A stretch of 64,000 nt of DNA from Zygotorulaspora mrakii (lineage: Eukaryota > Ascomycota > Saccharomycetes > Saccharomycetales > Saccharomycetaceae): the NCBI RefSeq assembly GCF_013402915.1, contig NC_050720.1:930001-994000 (forward strand). The letters are read 5' to 3'. Positions 9,742 to 21,700 of the stretch are shown here, one piece after another (within the stretch, counting starts at the first letter, position 1; each line of letters begins with the position of its first letter). The translations under genes were made by a program, and so were the position numbers. The notes below the pieces were generated by a model. It was not told the DNA's origin and ran no database searches. It saw nothing but the letters and a program-made list of their open reading frames with translations.

Positions 9742-11088
9742 TCAATTGCCACCTTCACCAGTTAGGAGATTACGGTACTTTGTTGCATCATTAACCGACT
9801 CCCCCAACTGACTTGTCCCCTTTTCTTTATAGGTGCTTACTGCAGGGATATTTGCCTTTATTCTTTTCACTTCGGTACCGTAAGCCCTTGGTTCTAGTCT
9901 GATTAATGTGTGCAATGGAATGGACATCCAGGGAGATTCTTCTTGGGGAACATTCATGAAATAGGCGTATATGCATCGAAGAACAGCTTGATGGGTTACT
10001 ATCAGAATATTTTCCTGACGTTCTAGCTCCATAATAATGGGTTCCAACCTTATGACTACATCCCTATATGATTCACCACCAGGATACCTATATTCATACT
10101 TATCTTCGTCTCTAGCTTTGAAATCTTCAGGGTACTTTTCTTCGATTTCCTCATAGGTCATCCCATCACATACTCCGGCATCCAATTCATCTAATGCCTT
10201 CCACTGTAACTGCTTATATGGCAAATACTGAGCACTTTGTTGAGTTCTACACAATGTTGAGGTCCATACTGTTAAATCTGCATCACCTGCACTTTCTCTT
10301 ACCAGTTCCGGTAATTTAGCAGCATACTGCATTCCTCTTGGTGATAGCGAAGAGTCCCCCCCTATTTTCTTCTCAACATTGTAGATAGATTCACCGTGTC
10401 TGGATAGCCAAATGAATCGCGGTCTAATATGCAGATTCATCACGTAGAATACAATCCTACTTTCCAAATAGGTTTGTATCTGATTGACTATGACCTCTTG
10501 AGCAACATTCACCAGTTTTACAAACGTTAAATTCTTGTCATGATCAAGATCAAGCGGCTGGTATACTTTTTCGTATTTCCCAATTCTTTGCAAAAAATCA
10601 CTTGTTGCCTTCTCCGGATCTACCCCTTCATAGTCCGGTGAGCACGTCTTTACATCACTAATATTTCTTAGGATCATCTCTTGATCGTCGCACCAGCTTT
10701 CCAGAAACATAGGTTCAATAGCATTTTCTCTACAGAGCTTTAAAATCCAATCTCGTCTAGAACGGGTTGTATTGGTGGCATCCAATATGCCCACCACTCC
10801 ATTATCGTCTTCGTACCATTTCATCATATCTTCAACAGCCTGGGTGACCGCATTCTCTCTGATTCGAAATGCTTCCTCATTCTTAAAGTCGAAGAAGTCC
10901 GCGCTTGGATGGGCTGCACCTATTTGACGCCTATAGCTTCCTACATTGAAGCATTTTGCCTTAATTGATAACCATGATAGATAGCGAACAATTTTTTGAG
11001 AGATAAATGACTTGCCTCTGGCTGGCAGTCCCACCATTACTACGCAAATTCGTAAATTTTCCACGCTGGAAACTGTATAGACACCCAT
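9742..11088 (-). CDS. FBP26: Fructose-2,6-bisphosphatase
   Basis: The protein has 448 residues and hydrolyses fructose 2,6-bisphosphate to fructose 6-phosphate in the cytosol, relieving inhibition of gluconeogenesis. The N-terminal half has a 6-phosphofructo-2-kinase fold with a P-loop GLPARGKS starting at residue 20. The C-terminal half is a histidine-phosphatase domain with RHGES at about 230-234 and a second conserved His in ILIVTHQAVLR. In S. cerevisiae the kinase half of Fbp26 is essentially inactive. The length (452 in S. cerevisiae) and the SSY5/VPS35 neighbours support FBP26 over the PFK26/PFK27 kinases, which are much longer or lack the phosphatase motif. Confidence 0.94.
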   Translation of the reverse strand: MGVYTVSSVENLRICVVMVGLPARGKSFISQKIVRYLSWLSIKAKCFNVGSYRRQIGAAHPSADFFDFKNEEAFRIRENAVTQAVEDMMKWYEDDNGVVGILDATNTTRSRRDWILKLCRENAIEPMFLESWCDDQEMILRNISDVKTCSPDYEGVDPEKATSDFLQRIGKYEKVYQPLDLDHDKNLTFVKLVNVAQEVIVNQIQTYLESRIVFYVMNLHIRPRFIWLSRHGESIYNVEKKIGGDSSLSPRGMQYAAKLPELVRESAGDADLTVWTSTLCRTQQSAQYLPYKQLQWKALDELDAGVCDGMTYEEIEEKYPEDFKARDEDKYEYRYPGGESYRDVVIRLEPIIMELERQENILIVTHQAVLRCIYAYFMNVPQEESPWMSIPLHTLIRLEPRAYGTEVKRIKANIPAVSTYKEKGTSQLGESVNDATKYRNLLTGEGGN

Positions 11089-11652
11089 GTTTCGATACTT
11101 TCCTTCAATTGAGTGCTTTTTCCATGCAATAAAATGCGAAATATTGATAATTACAGCAAATCTCTGTCAGTGAACTATTACTTACGAATAACTTTTCCAC
11201 AATGAGAGATACTTTTGCCCATGCTTGTAAATAACTATTGATTTTTGAAGGGGGGAGTTGCGCCCAGTAGAAAATAAGGCGAGCCGTGTGTACAGCTTAC
11301 AATATGAAACGAGACTATAGGTCAATACAGTTGCGAACTACTAAAATAAGATTCCCAATGGTTTCAAAAGCTAAAGCTCGCTAGTAATGTATTCACAGTG
11401 CTTCCTAAGGATATGTAGGGTTGGCGAAGGGACATGCTTTTTGGTGTTTCAAATTCCTCGAAACCCAAAAGTGAGCTAATTGAGTGCAGTGAACTGATGA
11501 TCTAACTACTTTTCCAATTATATAGATTACGTGTTCCTTCCGAAGTTCTATACTATGCATTTGGCTCTAAGTTGCGACGTAGAGCCCATGTCCCCCACTG
11601 CGTAATTGACGATTGAATAGATATTAAGTTAATGAATAAAGCCAAACATCAC
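11089..11652. other. FBP26 upstream region and VPS35 3' flank
   Basis: About 560 bases between two minus-strand genes. I see no open frame of note, tRNA or clear regulatory motif. Confidence 0.4.
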
Positions 11653-14370
11653 CTAAATTACGATGACTTTGAACCTATCATCTACTTCTCGTTGATCATA
11701 AATGTACTCACAAGTTCTGTTGAAGTGTTGAATCGGTATCTGAATCATCTCGTTCAAGAAGGTTGAATTGAGTTTGGAGGTAATGGAGGGAGCGGGACCG
11801 CTCTTTTGGGAAACATTGATATATGAACCGTCCATACCAATAATGAATGTAGTGTCCAAAGGCAACGTTGGATCATCTAAATGAAGTTCAGAGAGCCTCT
11901 GCGGGTCGATATCGATATCTGTTTGCTCCATCTTTAACGATCTCAAATTCGTCTTTATCAATTCAATGAGACCATTGATGTATTTCACACTTACATGAGT
12001 CTGATGTTCGTTACCATGGATAAAATAGTAAAGACACCTATTGAGAATTTCAACCATAAGTTCACTACTCTGTACGTTGTCCATTGTGGAATCGGCTATT
12101 CTTAAAGATCTTTGTAGACATTCAAGCACCCGTTTACCTTCTCGGTAAAAATCTGTTGTGATACCTTCTTCTTCACCGATAAGGGCGATTTCTGTGGCCC
12201 ACCATAAATGAGAACACAAATAAACCGCACGGCATTGATCCTGTTTTTTTAGTAGTTTTGATGAATGTAAGGTGCATCTAACGACCAATGAATTATAATA
12301 GGTATCCTCATGTAAAGATCTAGTCTTCTGCAGAGCTTGTGCCATATAAACCAAGGCTTGAAACTGTGTTCTTGAATCATTTAAAAATTCCTCAAATATT
12401 GTGAAGGCCTGTGAAAAGAAGTCATATGCAATTTCACCCAGTGATAACTGATCTGCCAAAGAAGCACTTTGAATATTCAGCTTGTAAAGTGAGTCCGCAA
12501 ACGAAGATCCGCATATATTGAAAAGGTCATTGATACAACGAGATGCATATTTAAACAGTTGCTTGATCAAATTCTCATAGAACAGTTTTTTTTTTGACTT
12601 GGAACGTATGCTTAATAAATGACACATTCTAATCAATTTCCAAAAGTTTGTGACAATTGCAGGAAATGTATATTTGATGTTCTTACCACCCTTAAGGAAC
12701 CATGCCTTGATCGAAAATAGCAGCTCTATTTGTAACTCGATATTTTTTTTCTCCGGCAACGATTTATTTATTGACCGTATAATTAGATGACATAGTTTTG
12801 CTAATTTTTCCTGATCTGGATCTAATTTCCAAGATGATTCGTTTTCATTATTCTCTTCATTATTATTTACGAGTACTGGTTTATCAAAACTACCATTCTT
12901 GGTTCTAATTCCATTACTGTTGTTTTCATCATTTTGCGGTTTCCTCTTGTCTGCTGCTGAGACAGATGATTTATCCATGATAAAAGTCTCGCATATGGAT
13001 AGAAGACTATCCAGTTTGGTCTTTGAATCAATAACAAGGCTAGGATTAGCTTGTGTGTCTGTTTCGCTGGATGTTTGCAAAAAAATATCCAAAAGTTTGC
13101 TGACAATATTTCTTTGCAATGCAACACTTTGTATAGATAAGAGATCGCGAAATGAGTCACATTGAAGAACTATTTCATAGTAGAAATTTGCATTTAATAA
13201 ACCCGATTCATTTTCATTTTTCAAAGTTAACAAATTGAGAAACAAGTACTCCAGTTCGCTGGGTATTACTTTGCCATAATCTTTGCATTTTTTTGTTGTA
13301 AATTTGTATAATATGTTCAACTTTTGCAAATCATTTGGATACCATCTAAGCGATAGGCCTAATATACTTTCGATGAGTGGCACAAACTGTTCCAGAGACA
13401 AATCGGGTCTTTCCTCATCTAGATTTTTCAAGTAGTTCCAAAATACTTCAAACAAATTGTTATCAATTTTTTTGGAGTCATCATCCTCATTTCTGTCCAT
13501 ATATCCTTTCAACCGATCGGTCAAAGTCAGTATAACTTTATTGATCGAAACTTCCGGATTTAAATGCAAAGTTGAATTTAACAATTGATCAAGTGTTACC
13601 AAATGGAATTCATCTGGGAAAACTTGACAAATCGCATCAAGTAAATACTCTTGTGAAACAACATCTCTACATTGAACTGCCTGTTCCAATACCGTTGGTA
13701 AAATTTGATCTTTATAAAGTTGTATATTATCGTCAACGATTTGCGACAGTCTTACCAACTGTGATCCAACTAAAATTTGCAGCTCTTTCCTTTCTCTAGT
13801 TCTCTGTTCCCTCTGTCTTAACGGTCCTGTATGCTGCAAACGAACCCACAATTTATTCATCTCAATAAAATTTGTAATGACAAAATTTGCATTGAACTCG
13901 AAGAGGTCTGGTGGTAGTAGATTCTTTGTTCTTTGAGATAAGTAGTACCGCAAAAAAAGGCCCCTAATAGGATTTTGCACGCCTCGACACATTTCAATCA
14001 TATCCTTCAGGATCTCTTCTCGTGGCGAATCCGGGCATTTGAGGTAGCTCGTGCCCACAGTAATCATTAGATACAAACGTGGAATAACATTTCCAGCATA
14101 TTGCACCAGCTCGTACAAATCTGCCAAGTGATGACCTTTTGGATGATTTTCCACCAGATACGACGAAAGTATGGACAGCGAATCGAAAATCAGTATGTAA
14201 AGCTCATAATACTGTTTTGGCGATAGATCTGGTTTCCTTAGCTCTGTCAACATGATTGACGCATATTTCAGGGCATCCATTAGCTTTCTTTGTTGCAAAC
14301 AGCGCTGCATCTGAACAGCCTGATGCTTTACGGTGGAAATAGCCTGCTCCAGCGTCTCCGAATACGACAT
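11653..14370 (-). CDS. VPS35: Vps35, cargo-recognition subunit of retromer
   Basis: The protein has 905 residues. Vps35 forms the curved alpha-solenoid core of retromer (with Vps26 and Vps29) and recognises cargo such as Vps10 for endosome-to-Golgi retrieval. The family signature [10 protein letters not shown] at about residues 95-104 is present, followed by [13 protein letters not shown], the highly conserved Vps26-binding stretch. A low-complexity Asn/Glu insert sits near residues 480-510, then helical repeats continue to the C-terminus. The start is the ATG giving [12 protein letters not shown]. It is a little shorter than the S. cerevisiae protein (944). Confidence 0.96.
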   Translation of the reverse strand: MSYSETLEQAISTVKHQAVQMQRCLQQRKLMDALKYASIMLTELRKPDLSPKQYYELYILIFDSLSILSSYLVENHPKGHHLADLYELVQYAGNVIPRLYLMITVGTSYLKCPDSPREEILKDMIEMCRGVQNPIRGLFLRYYLSQRTKNLLPPDLFEFNANFVITNFIEMNKLWVRLQHTGPLRQREQRTRERKELQILVGSQLVRLSQIVDDNIQLYKDQILPTVLEQAVQCRDVVSQEYLLDAICQVFPDEFHLVTLDQLLNSTLHLNPEVSINKVILTLTDRLKGYMDRNEDDDSKKIDNNLFEVFWNYLKNLDEERPDLSLEQFVPLIESILGLSLRWYPNDLQKLNILYKFTTKKCKDYGKVIPSELEYLFLNLLTLKNENESGLLNANFYYEIVLQCDSFRDLLSIQSVALQRNIVSKLLDIFLQTSSETDTQANPSLVIDSKTKLDSLLSICETFIMDKSSVSAADKRKPQNDENNSNGIRTKNGSFDKPVLVNNNEENNENESSWKLDPDQEKLAKLCHLIIRSINKSLPEKKNIELQIELLFSIKAWFLKGGKNIKYTFPAIVTNFWKLIRMCHLLSIRSKSKKKLFYENLIKQLFKYASRCINDLFNICGSSFADSLYKLNIQSASLADQLSLGEIAYDFFSQAFTIFEEFLNDSRTQFQALVYMAQALQKTRSLHEDTYYNSLVVRCTLHSSKLLKKQDQCRAVYLCSHLWWATEIALIGEEEGITTDFYREGKRVLECLQRSLRIADSTMDNVQSSELMVEILNRCLYYFIHGNEHQTHVSVKYINGLIELIKTNLRSLKMEQTDIDIDPQRLSELHLDDPTLPLDTTFIIGMDGSYINVSQKSGPAPSITSKLNSTFLNEMIQIPIQHFNRTCEYIYDQREVDDRFKVIVI

Positions 14371-15091
14371 TTCTTGACAGCCGTTGCAATTCTATATGAA
14401 GTATCAATTTCTCCGAGTATATTCAATACTGCCGCCAATGTTACAGTATTCTCTCGACCACATGGTCTCCTTTATCTGATCCCTTTTAACTGAGACATGA
14501 ACTCATTCACATCAGATACTGTCACCGTGTTTTCGCACGAAAAGATCAAAAGGAACGTAACTCGTCCGGGTAACATCGTCTACTCTATAACGTGACTAGC
14601 ACGTGCTTTTCTTGTGTCCTTGCCTGAAATTCGTTTGTCCTGACTTTTTGACAAAATTATCCCTTGACTCCTTTTTGTCTAGACAAAGAATGCAAATGCC
14701 TTTTCGGGATAAATTGTCCTCATTCGGTACTCGGTGTTTTCGGAGATGGTTTCTCGTCTCGAATAGAATTTCAGCTGGAATCATGAGATGAAAATTACTA
14801 AGTACGCTTGCCAACTCGAGATGCGCATGTACGCTGACGGTTATCGCTAACAGTCCTTCAGTAGGTGTAGACAGCCACGATACTTAATTGCTTGTGCAGG
14901 TTCCTGAAAGTTTGTGCATATACCGGGTAGGTGAGACCCCCCTTGGTGCCTAGAATCACGTTCGCGTTTACTAAGGATCAACCAGAATGACGTAGATGTG
15001 TATCTTATATATATATATGTACGTGTGGAGTTATGAGTTGGCGTATATCCTAGAAACGTCTGATTCATTACAACCACAACGTCAAAGTAAA
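14371..15091. promoter_or_regulatory. Divergent VPS35-CCP1 promoter region
   Basis: Contains a Reb1-type CGGGTAA at 14567-14573 and a CACGTG at 14600-14605. An alternating TA tract just upstream of CCP1 (about 15005-15018) could act as a TATA element. No gene was recognised. Confidence 0.45.
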
Positions 15092-16138
15092 ATGGCTACA
15101 CTAACCAGAGCCCTCTACAGGACACGTTTTTTCTTGATCGGAGCTGCTACGGCAGCTCTCACTGTCAACCTAAAGTCGACTACTGATTTCAAAAACCAGG
15201 GCAACAATAATTGGGGCTGGGGATTTAGAAATGGAGGTACACTTCTCGGCAGCGCTGCTATTGTTCATGCTGCAACGACTGAAAGTGGTAAAAAGTTTGA
15301 GGACTTCCAGAATGTTTACAACGCCATTGCAAAAAAACTAAGGGAGGAAGATGAATACGATAACTATATAGGGTACGGTCCTGTGCTTGTCCGTCTCGCA
15401 TGGCATTCGTCAGGTACCTACGATAAGAACGACAACTCTGGTGGGTCTTATGGTGGAACTTATAGATTTAAAAAAGAAGCAAGTGATCCGGCAAACAAGG
15501 GTCTGGAAAATGGAGCAAAATTTTTAGCGCCAATTCACAAAGAATTTCCATGGATTTCCTATGGAGATCTGTACACTTTAGGCAGCGTCACGGCAGTTCA
15601 AGAGATGCAAGGACCAAAAATTCCATGGAGACCAGGTAGAGTAGATACAGATGAAGAGACGACACCAGATAACGGTAGGTTACCAGATGCAACAAAAGAT
15701 GCCAATTATGTTAGAAACTATTACAATCGGTTCGGATTCGATGATCAGGAAATTGTGGCACTGTTAGGAGCACATTGTTTGGGTAAAACTCATTTGAAAA
15801 ATTCTGGATTTGAAGGTCCTTGGGGTGCTTCACCAAACATTTTCAACAACGCTTTCTATGTTAATTTATTAAATGAGGATTGGAAGCTTGAAAAAAATGA
15901 CGCTGGTCAAGAGCAGTATGATTCCCCCAGTGGGTTCATGATGTTGCCAACTGATTATGCCCTCGTTCAAGATCCAAAATTCTCAAGGTACGTCAAGAAG
16001 TATGCAGACGATGAAAGTGCTTTCTTCGAAGATTTCAAAAAAGTATTTGTCAAATTGTTAGAGAACGGTATCTCGTATGAGAAATCATCGCCAGCTTTTG
16101 TTTTCAAGACTTTGGATGAGCTAGAATCAAACGAATAG
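15092..16138 (+). CDS. CCP1: Mitochondrial cytochrome c peroxidase
   Basis: The protein has 348 residues. It reduces hydrogen peroxide with electrons from cytochrome c in the intermembrane space. The bipartite presequence is visible as a basic N-terminus followed by a hydrophobic stretch and an AAIVHAAT cleavage region near 55-62. Catalytic residues line up with the mature S. cerevisiae enzyme (offset 53): distal Arg 101, Trp 104 and His 105 in RLAWHSSGT, proximal His 228 in [11 protein letters not shown], Trp 244 in GPWGASPN, and Asp 288. The start at 15092 is the first suitable ATG; an upstream in-frame extension to 14996 is not presequence-like. Its position between VPS35 and INO1 differs from S. 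cerevisiae, where CCP1 is on chromosome XI. Confidence 0.96.
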   Translation: MATLTRALYRTRFFLIGAATAALTVNLKSTTDFKNQGNNNWGWGFRNGGTLLGSAAIVHAATTESGKKFEDFQNVYNAIAKKLREEDEYDNYIGYGPVLVRLAWHSSGTYDKNDNSGGSYGGTYRFKKEASDPANKGLENGAKFLAPIHKEFPWISYGDLYTLGSVTAVQEMQGPKIPWRPGRVDTDEETTPDNGRLPDATKDANYVRNYYNRFGFDDQEIVALLGAHCLGKTHLKNSGFEGPWGASPNIFNNAFYVNLLNEDWKLEKNDAGQEQYDSPSGFMMLPTDYALVQDPKFSRYVKKYADDESAFFEDFKKVFVKLLENGISYEKSSPAFVFKTLDELESNE

Positions 16139-16160
16139 AGCTTTAAATTTAGTGAACTTC

Positions 16161-16223
16161 TATATTTATTATATTTATTATATTTAGTATATTTAGTATA
16201 TTTCGTATATTTGTTATATTTAT
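16161..16223 (+). repeat. 9-bp minisatellite (TATATTTAT-like), seven units
   Basis: Seven consecutive 9-base units of the form TATATTTNN begin about 20 bases after the CCP1 stop. They lie between the two convergent genes CCP1 and INO1 and are rich in yeast polyadenylation-type elements. Confidence 0.85.
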
Positions 16224-16309
16224 TATGGTTATTTTGCTTCTTATGCTTGTTATATTTGTTATCTCACATATATTTATATTTCTGATATTTCTCATGTTTA
16301 TTGCTTCGC

Positions 16310-16336
<27 letters not shown>
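16310..16336 (+). repeat. (TA)n microsatellite
   Basis: A run of 13 TA dinucleotides just downstream of the INO1 stop. It may serve as an efficiency element for 3'-end formation of INO1 and is likely length-variable. Confidence 0.9.
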
Positions 16337-16340
<4 letters not shown>

Positions 16341-16352
16341 TATTAACATGTT

Positions 16353-17939
16353 TTACTGTAATCTTTCTTCAAATCTCAGCTCGTCGAGAGGAGGTAACCC
16401 AATAAGAATTCTGACGAAATTTTCCAGCCCAGAACGCTGCTTATTCAATCCATTTATCGCTTTGAAACCTTTTCTAGTCAAAGGAGCCTTCAGCCAATAG
16501 CTTAAAAATGATAGTACGGAGTAGAAATTATCGTATTGTTCGCTACCAACTTTCTTATAAGAGATTCTTGAGCAGAACTCAGCAATAACAATCAAATCAA
16601 TAATTAAAGGGGTAGCAAGCAATGAATCTTCACAAACATTATGAATTGAGATTCTATTATGACCCCCGAGCATCAATTCACTATAGTACTCGTCCATTGC
16701 AACTTTTGAATCTCCAACAGCATTCATGTATTTGATTACAATGCAATGGTCTATTTTGTTCCCTAATCTATCATTGTACAAAATCTGATTTGAAGCAATT
16801 ATATCATCAACAACTGATCTTTTTGAAATTTCCTTTGACTTGAATTGTCTTTCCGAACTCAAGTTGTATCCATCATTATTACCCAAATGATTGTATGAAG
16901 CAATAGAAGTCGGTCTAATTCCAGCATCAACTAAAAACTGTGCCAAAACAGATTTTAGTTTCGTTTGGCCACTCTTGAAATCATCACCTGCAATGAAAGT
17001 TTTTTCCTTTTCAGCCAGCTCAACAACACCAGGAACAAAAGTGTTCTGTGGTGAGCCGTTAATATAAGTGACTCCCTCTAATATTGAAGCTACTGCGAAA
17101 ATTGTTGATGGTGCAATTTCCTCATGATCTGCTCGGATGGCGGCTAATAGATTATCTGCTGTGTCGTTAACATTTGGCAAAACTTCGGCATATCTTTCGG
17201 TATTAGCTGTCCATAATACAATAACTTTATCCAAATCATTATTGGCTTTGAAATCACGTATATCCTTCCTAATGTGTTCAACATGAGACCATTTGCCCTT
17301 CGTTGATGATTTATCTTCCAATGATGTTCTATTGAAACAGTTGTCTGCGCGTCTGCTCTGATTTGCCGCAATGAAATCAGGATAATAAACTGATGGCAAG
17401 GGGATTACTTTTGACATGTCGCCCTTCAGTTTATTTTGTAAGTCATATTCCAGCACCTGCGATCTGACCATTGCATCATATAAGTTAGCACCATTGATAT
17501 CCCAGCCACTCACAACAAAATCATTTGGTGCAACGAAAGGTAAAACTGAATTGAATGGAACATAGCAATCAGCGCCAGATTCGTTGCATCCTATTTTTAT
17601 CGTAGAAGATTGGGTGACAGAGCCATAATAATTAGCTGCGATCAGTCCATCCTTTGTATGAAAAGCTACTTTGCTCTTGTTAGCTAATACTGCTGCCAAA
17701 AACGTAGTGCCATTGTTGCCGCCTAAACCCACGAGCATAACCCCAAGTTTGGGCGTTTTTAAATCTAACTTAAATTCGTAATCCTGAACAACCGGCTTGA
17801 CTTCGAAACAATCTGAACCTTCAATCTCACTTACTACAGGATTAACATGCGTATACCTTGTTGTAAGCTCTGTTTCCGTGTAGTGACACCTGTCAGTGGC
17901 TACTCTGATGGTTGGTTTGAAGAAGTTTGAAGCTGTCAT
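16353..17939 (-). CDS. INO1: Inositol-3-phosphate synthase
   Basis: The protein has 528 residues. It converts glucose 6-phosphate to 1L-myo-inositol 3-phosphate with NAD as an internal redox cofactor, the committed step of inositol synthesis, in the cytosol. The Rossmann NAD-binding motif GLGGNNGTT is at 71-79. The conserved blocks [13 protein letters not shown], the lysine-containing [10 protein letters not shown] and [10 protein letters not shown] are intact. The length is close to the S. cerevisiae enzyme (533). It converges on CCP1 and has CPA2 upstream. A full inositol response element was not found in the upstream 776 bases. Confidence 0.97.
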   Translation of the reverse strand: MTASNFFKPTIRVATDRCHYTETELTTRYTHVNPVVSEIEGSDCFEVKPVVQDYEFKLDLKTPKLGVMLVGLGGNNGTTFLAAVLANKSKVAFHTKDGLIAANYYGSVTQSSTIKIGCNESGADCYVPFNSVLPFVAPNDFVVSGWDINGANLYDAMVRSQVLEYDLQNKLKGDMSKVIPLPSVYYPDFIAANQSRRADNCFNRTSLEDKSSTKGKWSHVEHIRKDIRDFKANNDLDKVIVLWTANTERYAEVLPNVNDTADNLLAAIRADHEEIAPSTIFAVASILEGVTYINGSPQNTFVPGVVELAEKEKTFIAGDDFKSGQTKLKSVLAQFLVDAGIRPTSIASYNHLGNNDGYNLSSERQFKSKEISKRSVVDDIIASNQILYNDRLGNKIDHCIVIKYMNAVGDSKVAMDEYYSELMLGGHNRISIHNVCEDSLLATPLIIDLIVIAEFCSRISYKKVGSEQYDNFYSVLSFLSYWLKAPLTRKGFKAINGLNKQRSGLENFVRILIGLPPLDELRFEERLQ

Positions 17940-18715
17940 GATAATTACTGAAAAGAATTGATCAATTTTAGATTATATTCTGGATCAAATAGAAATAATA
18001 AAAAAAAAGACAAACGTCACAATTAGTGGCACTCTGCTGCAGAATATGCCTCCTTTTATACCTTTATTTTCCCATTCGATGACAATCCAATAAACTCCTC
18101 AATTCAGCTTCAATGAAGAGACCCTAAATAAAACTAACAACATCCAACTTCGCCAATTCGACCAATCGAATCGATTAACACTGAAAACGTTACCGTTACC
18201 GTGTTCATTTCCCGTATCCTTTTGTCAGAGCGCGTATTACTATGTCTTCTGTATTGGTTTTTCGCCGATTTTCCAGCGACGTTCTCTGTGCCAGATAATT
18301 CGCCGAAATCCAGTTTTCCTGTGGGGTTAACGGTGTGAAGCGGGCATCGCATACATATCAGAGAAAGTGCGTAGTTTCGTTATTTGCGCTTCTCAGCTTG
18401 AGACAGGGCTTTAGTGAAGCAACAGCTTCAACCAGGTTAATGCGCTGTCTGTTGCTATTTTTGTCGTCCAGCTTTGTGACAATTTACCACTTGATGATTG
18501 GATGGAACAGAAGGGCAACACCTATCAGCGTCTGTTCTCACAAAGACGTTTCACTTCCACAATTGGTGATCCACCGCAATATAATCGGGCTCGAGTATTA
18601 AAAGAATCACATGGACATCACTGCTGCAGCTTCAATTCGGAACGTTCTGAGCTTGAATGATTATTATTACACCTGATTATAAGTTTAAAAAAAGATAGAA
18701 CTACATGAGCTTGAT
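17940..18715. promoter_or_regulatory. INO1 promoter region and CPA2 3' flank
   Basis: About 776 bases. A CACATG core at 18608-18613 resembles part of an inositol response element but lies about 670 bases upstream of INO1 and matches only part of the longer consensus. A plus-strand frame at 18335-18601 shows no known motif. Confidence 0.4.
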
Positions 18716-21700
18716 TTACACTGGTCTGAAGCCAACATACTCTTCCCAAGAACGGACCTCTTCAGGGACTATTACGTCATTTGATTCCAAAATTTTGATC
18801 TTTTCGGCTAGTTTTGCTTTCAATGATTTGGCAAATAAAATAGCTGTTTGTGGTTCGTTGAACAGTGGGATTGCGAAATCAATGGCGTTCCTTCTCATAA
18901 CATAATCCTCATCCAAAGTGTTTTCGGCTCTCTTGGCAGCTAGATTGAATACAGCCTTGATATCGTATTTTTGAAAAACTTCACGCAACTTTCTCTTATC
19001 GTTTTTTGGAAATTCGATCACTGAGATGTTTTCATCAGTATAGCTTTGTAGGTACTTCTTGACCTCCTCATTGGCTACGTAGAAGTTGAATCCTAGGTTA
19101 GAGACAGATTTGATAACTTCACCCAAGAAGTCTTTCTTCACATCTCCACCAAACAAAATACCGCTAGGAGGCAATGGCACATGGAAATTCAATGTACTTT
19201 GAATTGCTGTCCAGTAACTCTCTAGAGCATTTGTACCAAACGATGCAACTTCACCAGTCGAAGCCATTTCAACGCCGAGGTATGGATCTGCACCAGCCAG
19301 TCTTGTAAATGAGAACTGTGGTACTTTAGTTGCAACGTAGTTGTATTTTTTAGCCATTAAATCAACAGGCTCGGGAACTTTATCACCGCCCAAGCATGCT
19401 TTAACAGCAATTTCGATGAAATTGACGCCCAAAACTTTCGAAACAAATGGAAAGGATCTGGAGGCTCTGATGTTACATTCAATAACTTTCAATTTATCGC
19501 CATCCTTGATGACTTGCATATTGAATGGGCCGGTAATTTTCCAGGCGTGTGCAACTCTATGAGCAATATCTTTTAATGCAGCCTTGGTCTCTTCGCTCAA
19601 TGTTTGAGGCGGTAGGATTAAGGTTGCATCTCCGGAATGAACTCCGGCGTTTTCGACATGCTCTGAAATGGCATGAACAAGAACTTGACCATTGTATGCA
19701 ACAGCATCAACATCAATTTCTTCAGCGCCTTCGATGAATTTGGACAACACAACAGGGTGGTCTGGCGAAACGTCAGATGCAAGGGTCAGTTTGTCTTCCA
19801 ACTCGTGTTCACTGTTGACAACACTCATAGCGGCACCGGAAAGAACATATGAAGGACGAACTAAGACTGGATAGGTAACTCTACGAGAAAACAATTTTGC
19901 TTCCTCAATGGAGGTTACTTCAGTCCAATCTGGTTGACCAACATTTATGGAATCCAAAATAGAAGAGAATTTGTGTCTATTCTCCGCATTATCAATATCA
20001 TTTGGATTAGTACCTAAAGTGTTACAACCATTTTCATACAGCTTTAATGCGATATTCTGTGGTAGTTGACCACCAACAGAAATAACACAACCCTCGGAGT
20101 TTTCTAGCTCATAAATATCCATAACTCTTTCAAAGGACAGTTCCTCGAAGTATAATCTATCAACCTCATCGAAGTCGGTTGAGACAGTTTCGGGGTTGTA
20201 GTTAATCATAACAGTTTTCTTTCCTTGTTCTCTCAAAGTCTTGGCTGTATTGACAGCACACCAGTCGAATTCCACGGATGATCCGATACGGTAGACACCT
20301 GATCCCAAAACAAGCATACCGTTATCATCAAATTCAACATCGCTTTTAATAGCATTGTAAGTGGTATATAGATAATTGGTATTTGCAGGGAACTCAGCTG
20401 CCAAAGTATCGATCCTTTTTACGAATGGGATAATATCAAACGATTTCCTCAATTTTCTAACTTCTAACTCCCCAACCGTTTTAGAGTCCTTACTGATTGA
20501 GATTGCAATTTGTTTATCAGAGAACCCCAATTTTTTTGCATTGCGCAATAAATCTTTCTCTAATGCATCCAAAGAATTGACAGCTTCAAGTTGCTTGTAC
20601 ATTCTAACAATGTTCATGCATTTTTGCAAAAACCATGAGTCAATCTTTGTTAGCTCGTGAACCCTTTCAATAGTGTAATTTTCGTGCAAGAGAGCTTGGC
20701 CAACGGCTAAAGCTCTTCTATCCGTAGCAGAAGCTAATGCTTCGTCCAGTTTATCACCAAATTCATTTGAACCTTGGAAACCGAGGAAAGATGGGTCTAC
20801 TTGTCTCAAGGCCTTTTGATAAGCTTCTTCGAAGTTTCTACCAATGGCCATAACCTCACCAACAGATTTCATTGCAGACCCAATATCTCTGTTCACGTAT
20901 TGAAACTTCGATAAGTCCCATTTTGGAATTTTTGCCACAATATAGTCTAATGATGGCTCGAAATTAGCAACCGTGGTCTTTGTTATGGGGTTTGGCAATT
21001 CGGGTAGAGTGTAGCCTAAACCAATCTTGGCAGCGGTATAAGCTAATGGGTAACCTGTTGCCTTTGAGGCGAGGGCAGAGGAACGAGATAAACGAGCGTT
21101 AACTTCAATTACCCTATAATCTAGACCATCGGGTTGTAAAGCGTATTGGACATTACATTCACCAATCACTCCTAAATGTCTAATGATTTTGATAGCAGCA
21201 GATCTCAACATATGGTACTCTTCGTCCGACAGTGTTTGTGAAGGTGCAAAAACAATTGAATCACCGGTATGGATACCCAGTGGATCCAAATTCTCCATAT
21301 TACATACAGTAATACAGTTATCAACTCTATCTCTAACCACTTCGTATTCAACCTCCTTCCAGCCCTTTAGGGATTTCTCAACCAATATTTGTGGGGATAA
21401 CGACAAAGATTGAGCAGCCAATTCTCTTAATTCATCTCCGTTATTCGAGAACCCAGAGCCCAAACCACCTAAAGCATAGGCAGATCTAACAATAACTGGG
21501 TATCCGACTTCATCGGCCGCCTTCAGCGCATCGTCAATGGTCTCACATGCAAAGGATGTAGCAATTGGAATATTAATTTCGGTCAACGCTTGTGCGAACA
21601 GATCTCTGTCTTCGGTCATCTCCAAAGTCTTAATTGGGGTTCCCAGAACCTTTATGTTGTATTTTTTTAGAACTCCCATTTTATCAAGTGCTACACCGCA

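Noticed and set aside
9464..9745. Minus-strand frame next to the FBP26 end with a faintly LYR-like sequence (tyrosine, then Arg-rich helix ending in LRRHFRF)
   Set aside because: It has no ATG in a useful place: the frame opens at a TTG four codons after a stop, and the first ATG comes after 26 codons, past the LYR-like start. It overlaps the FBP26 stop. Possibly a decayed gene, but not supportable.
18608..18613. CACATG core as an inositol response element for INO1
   Set aside because: It matches only part of the long consensus and lies about 670 bases upstream, near the CPA2 end.
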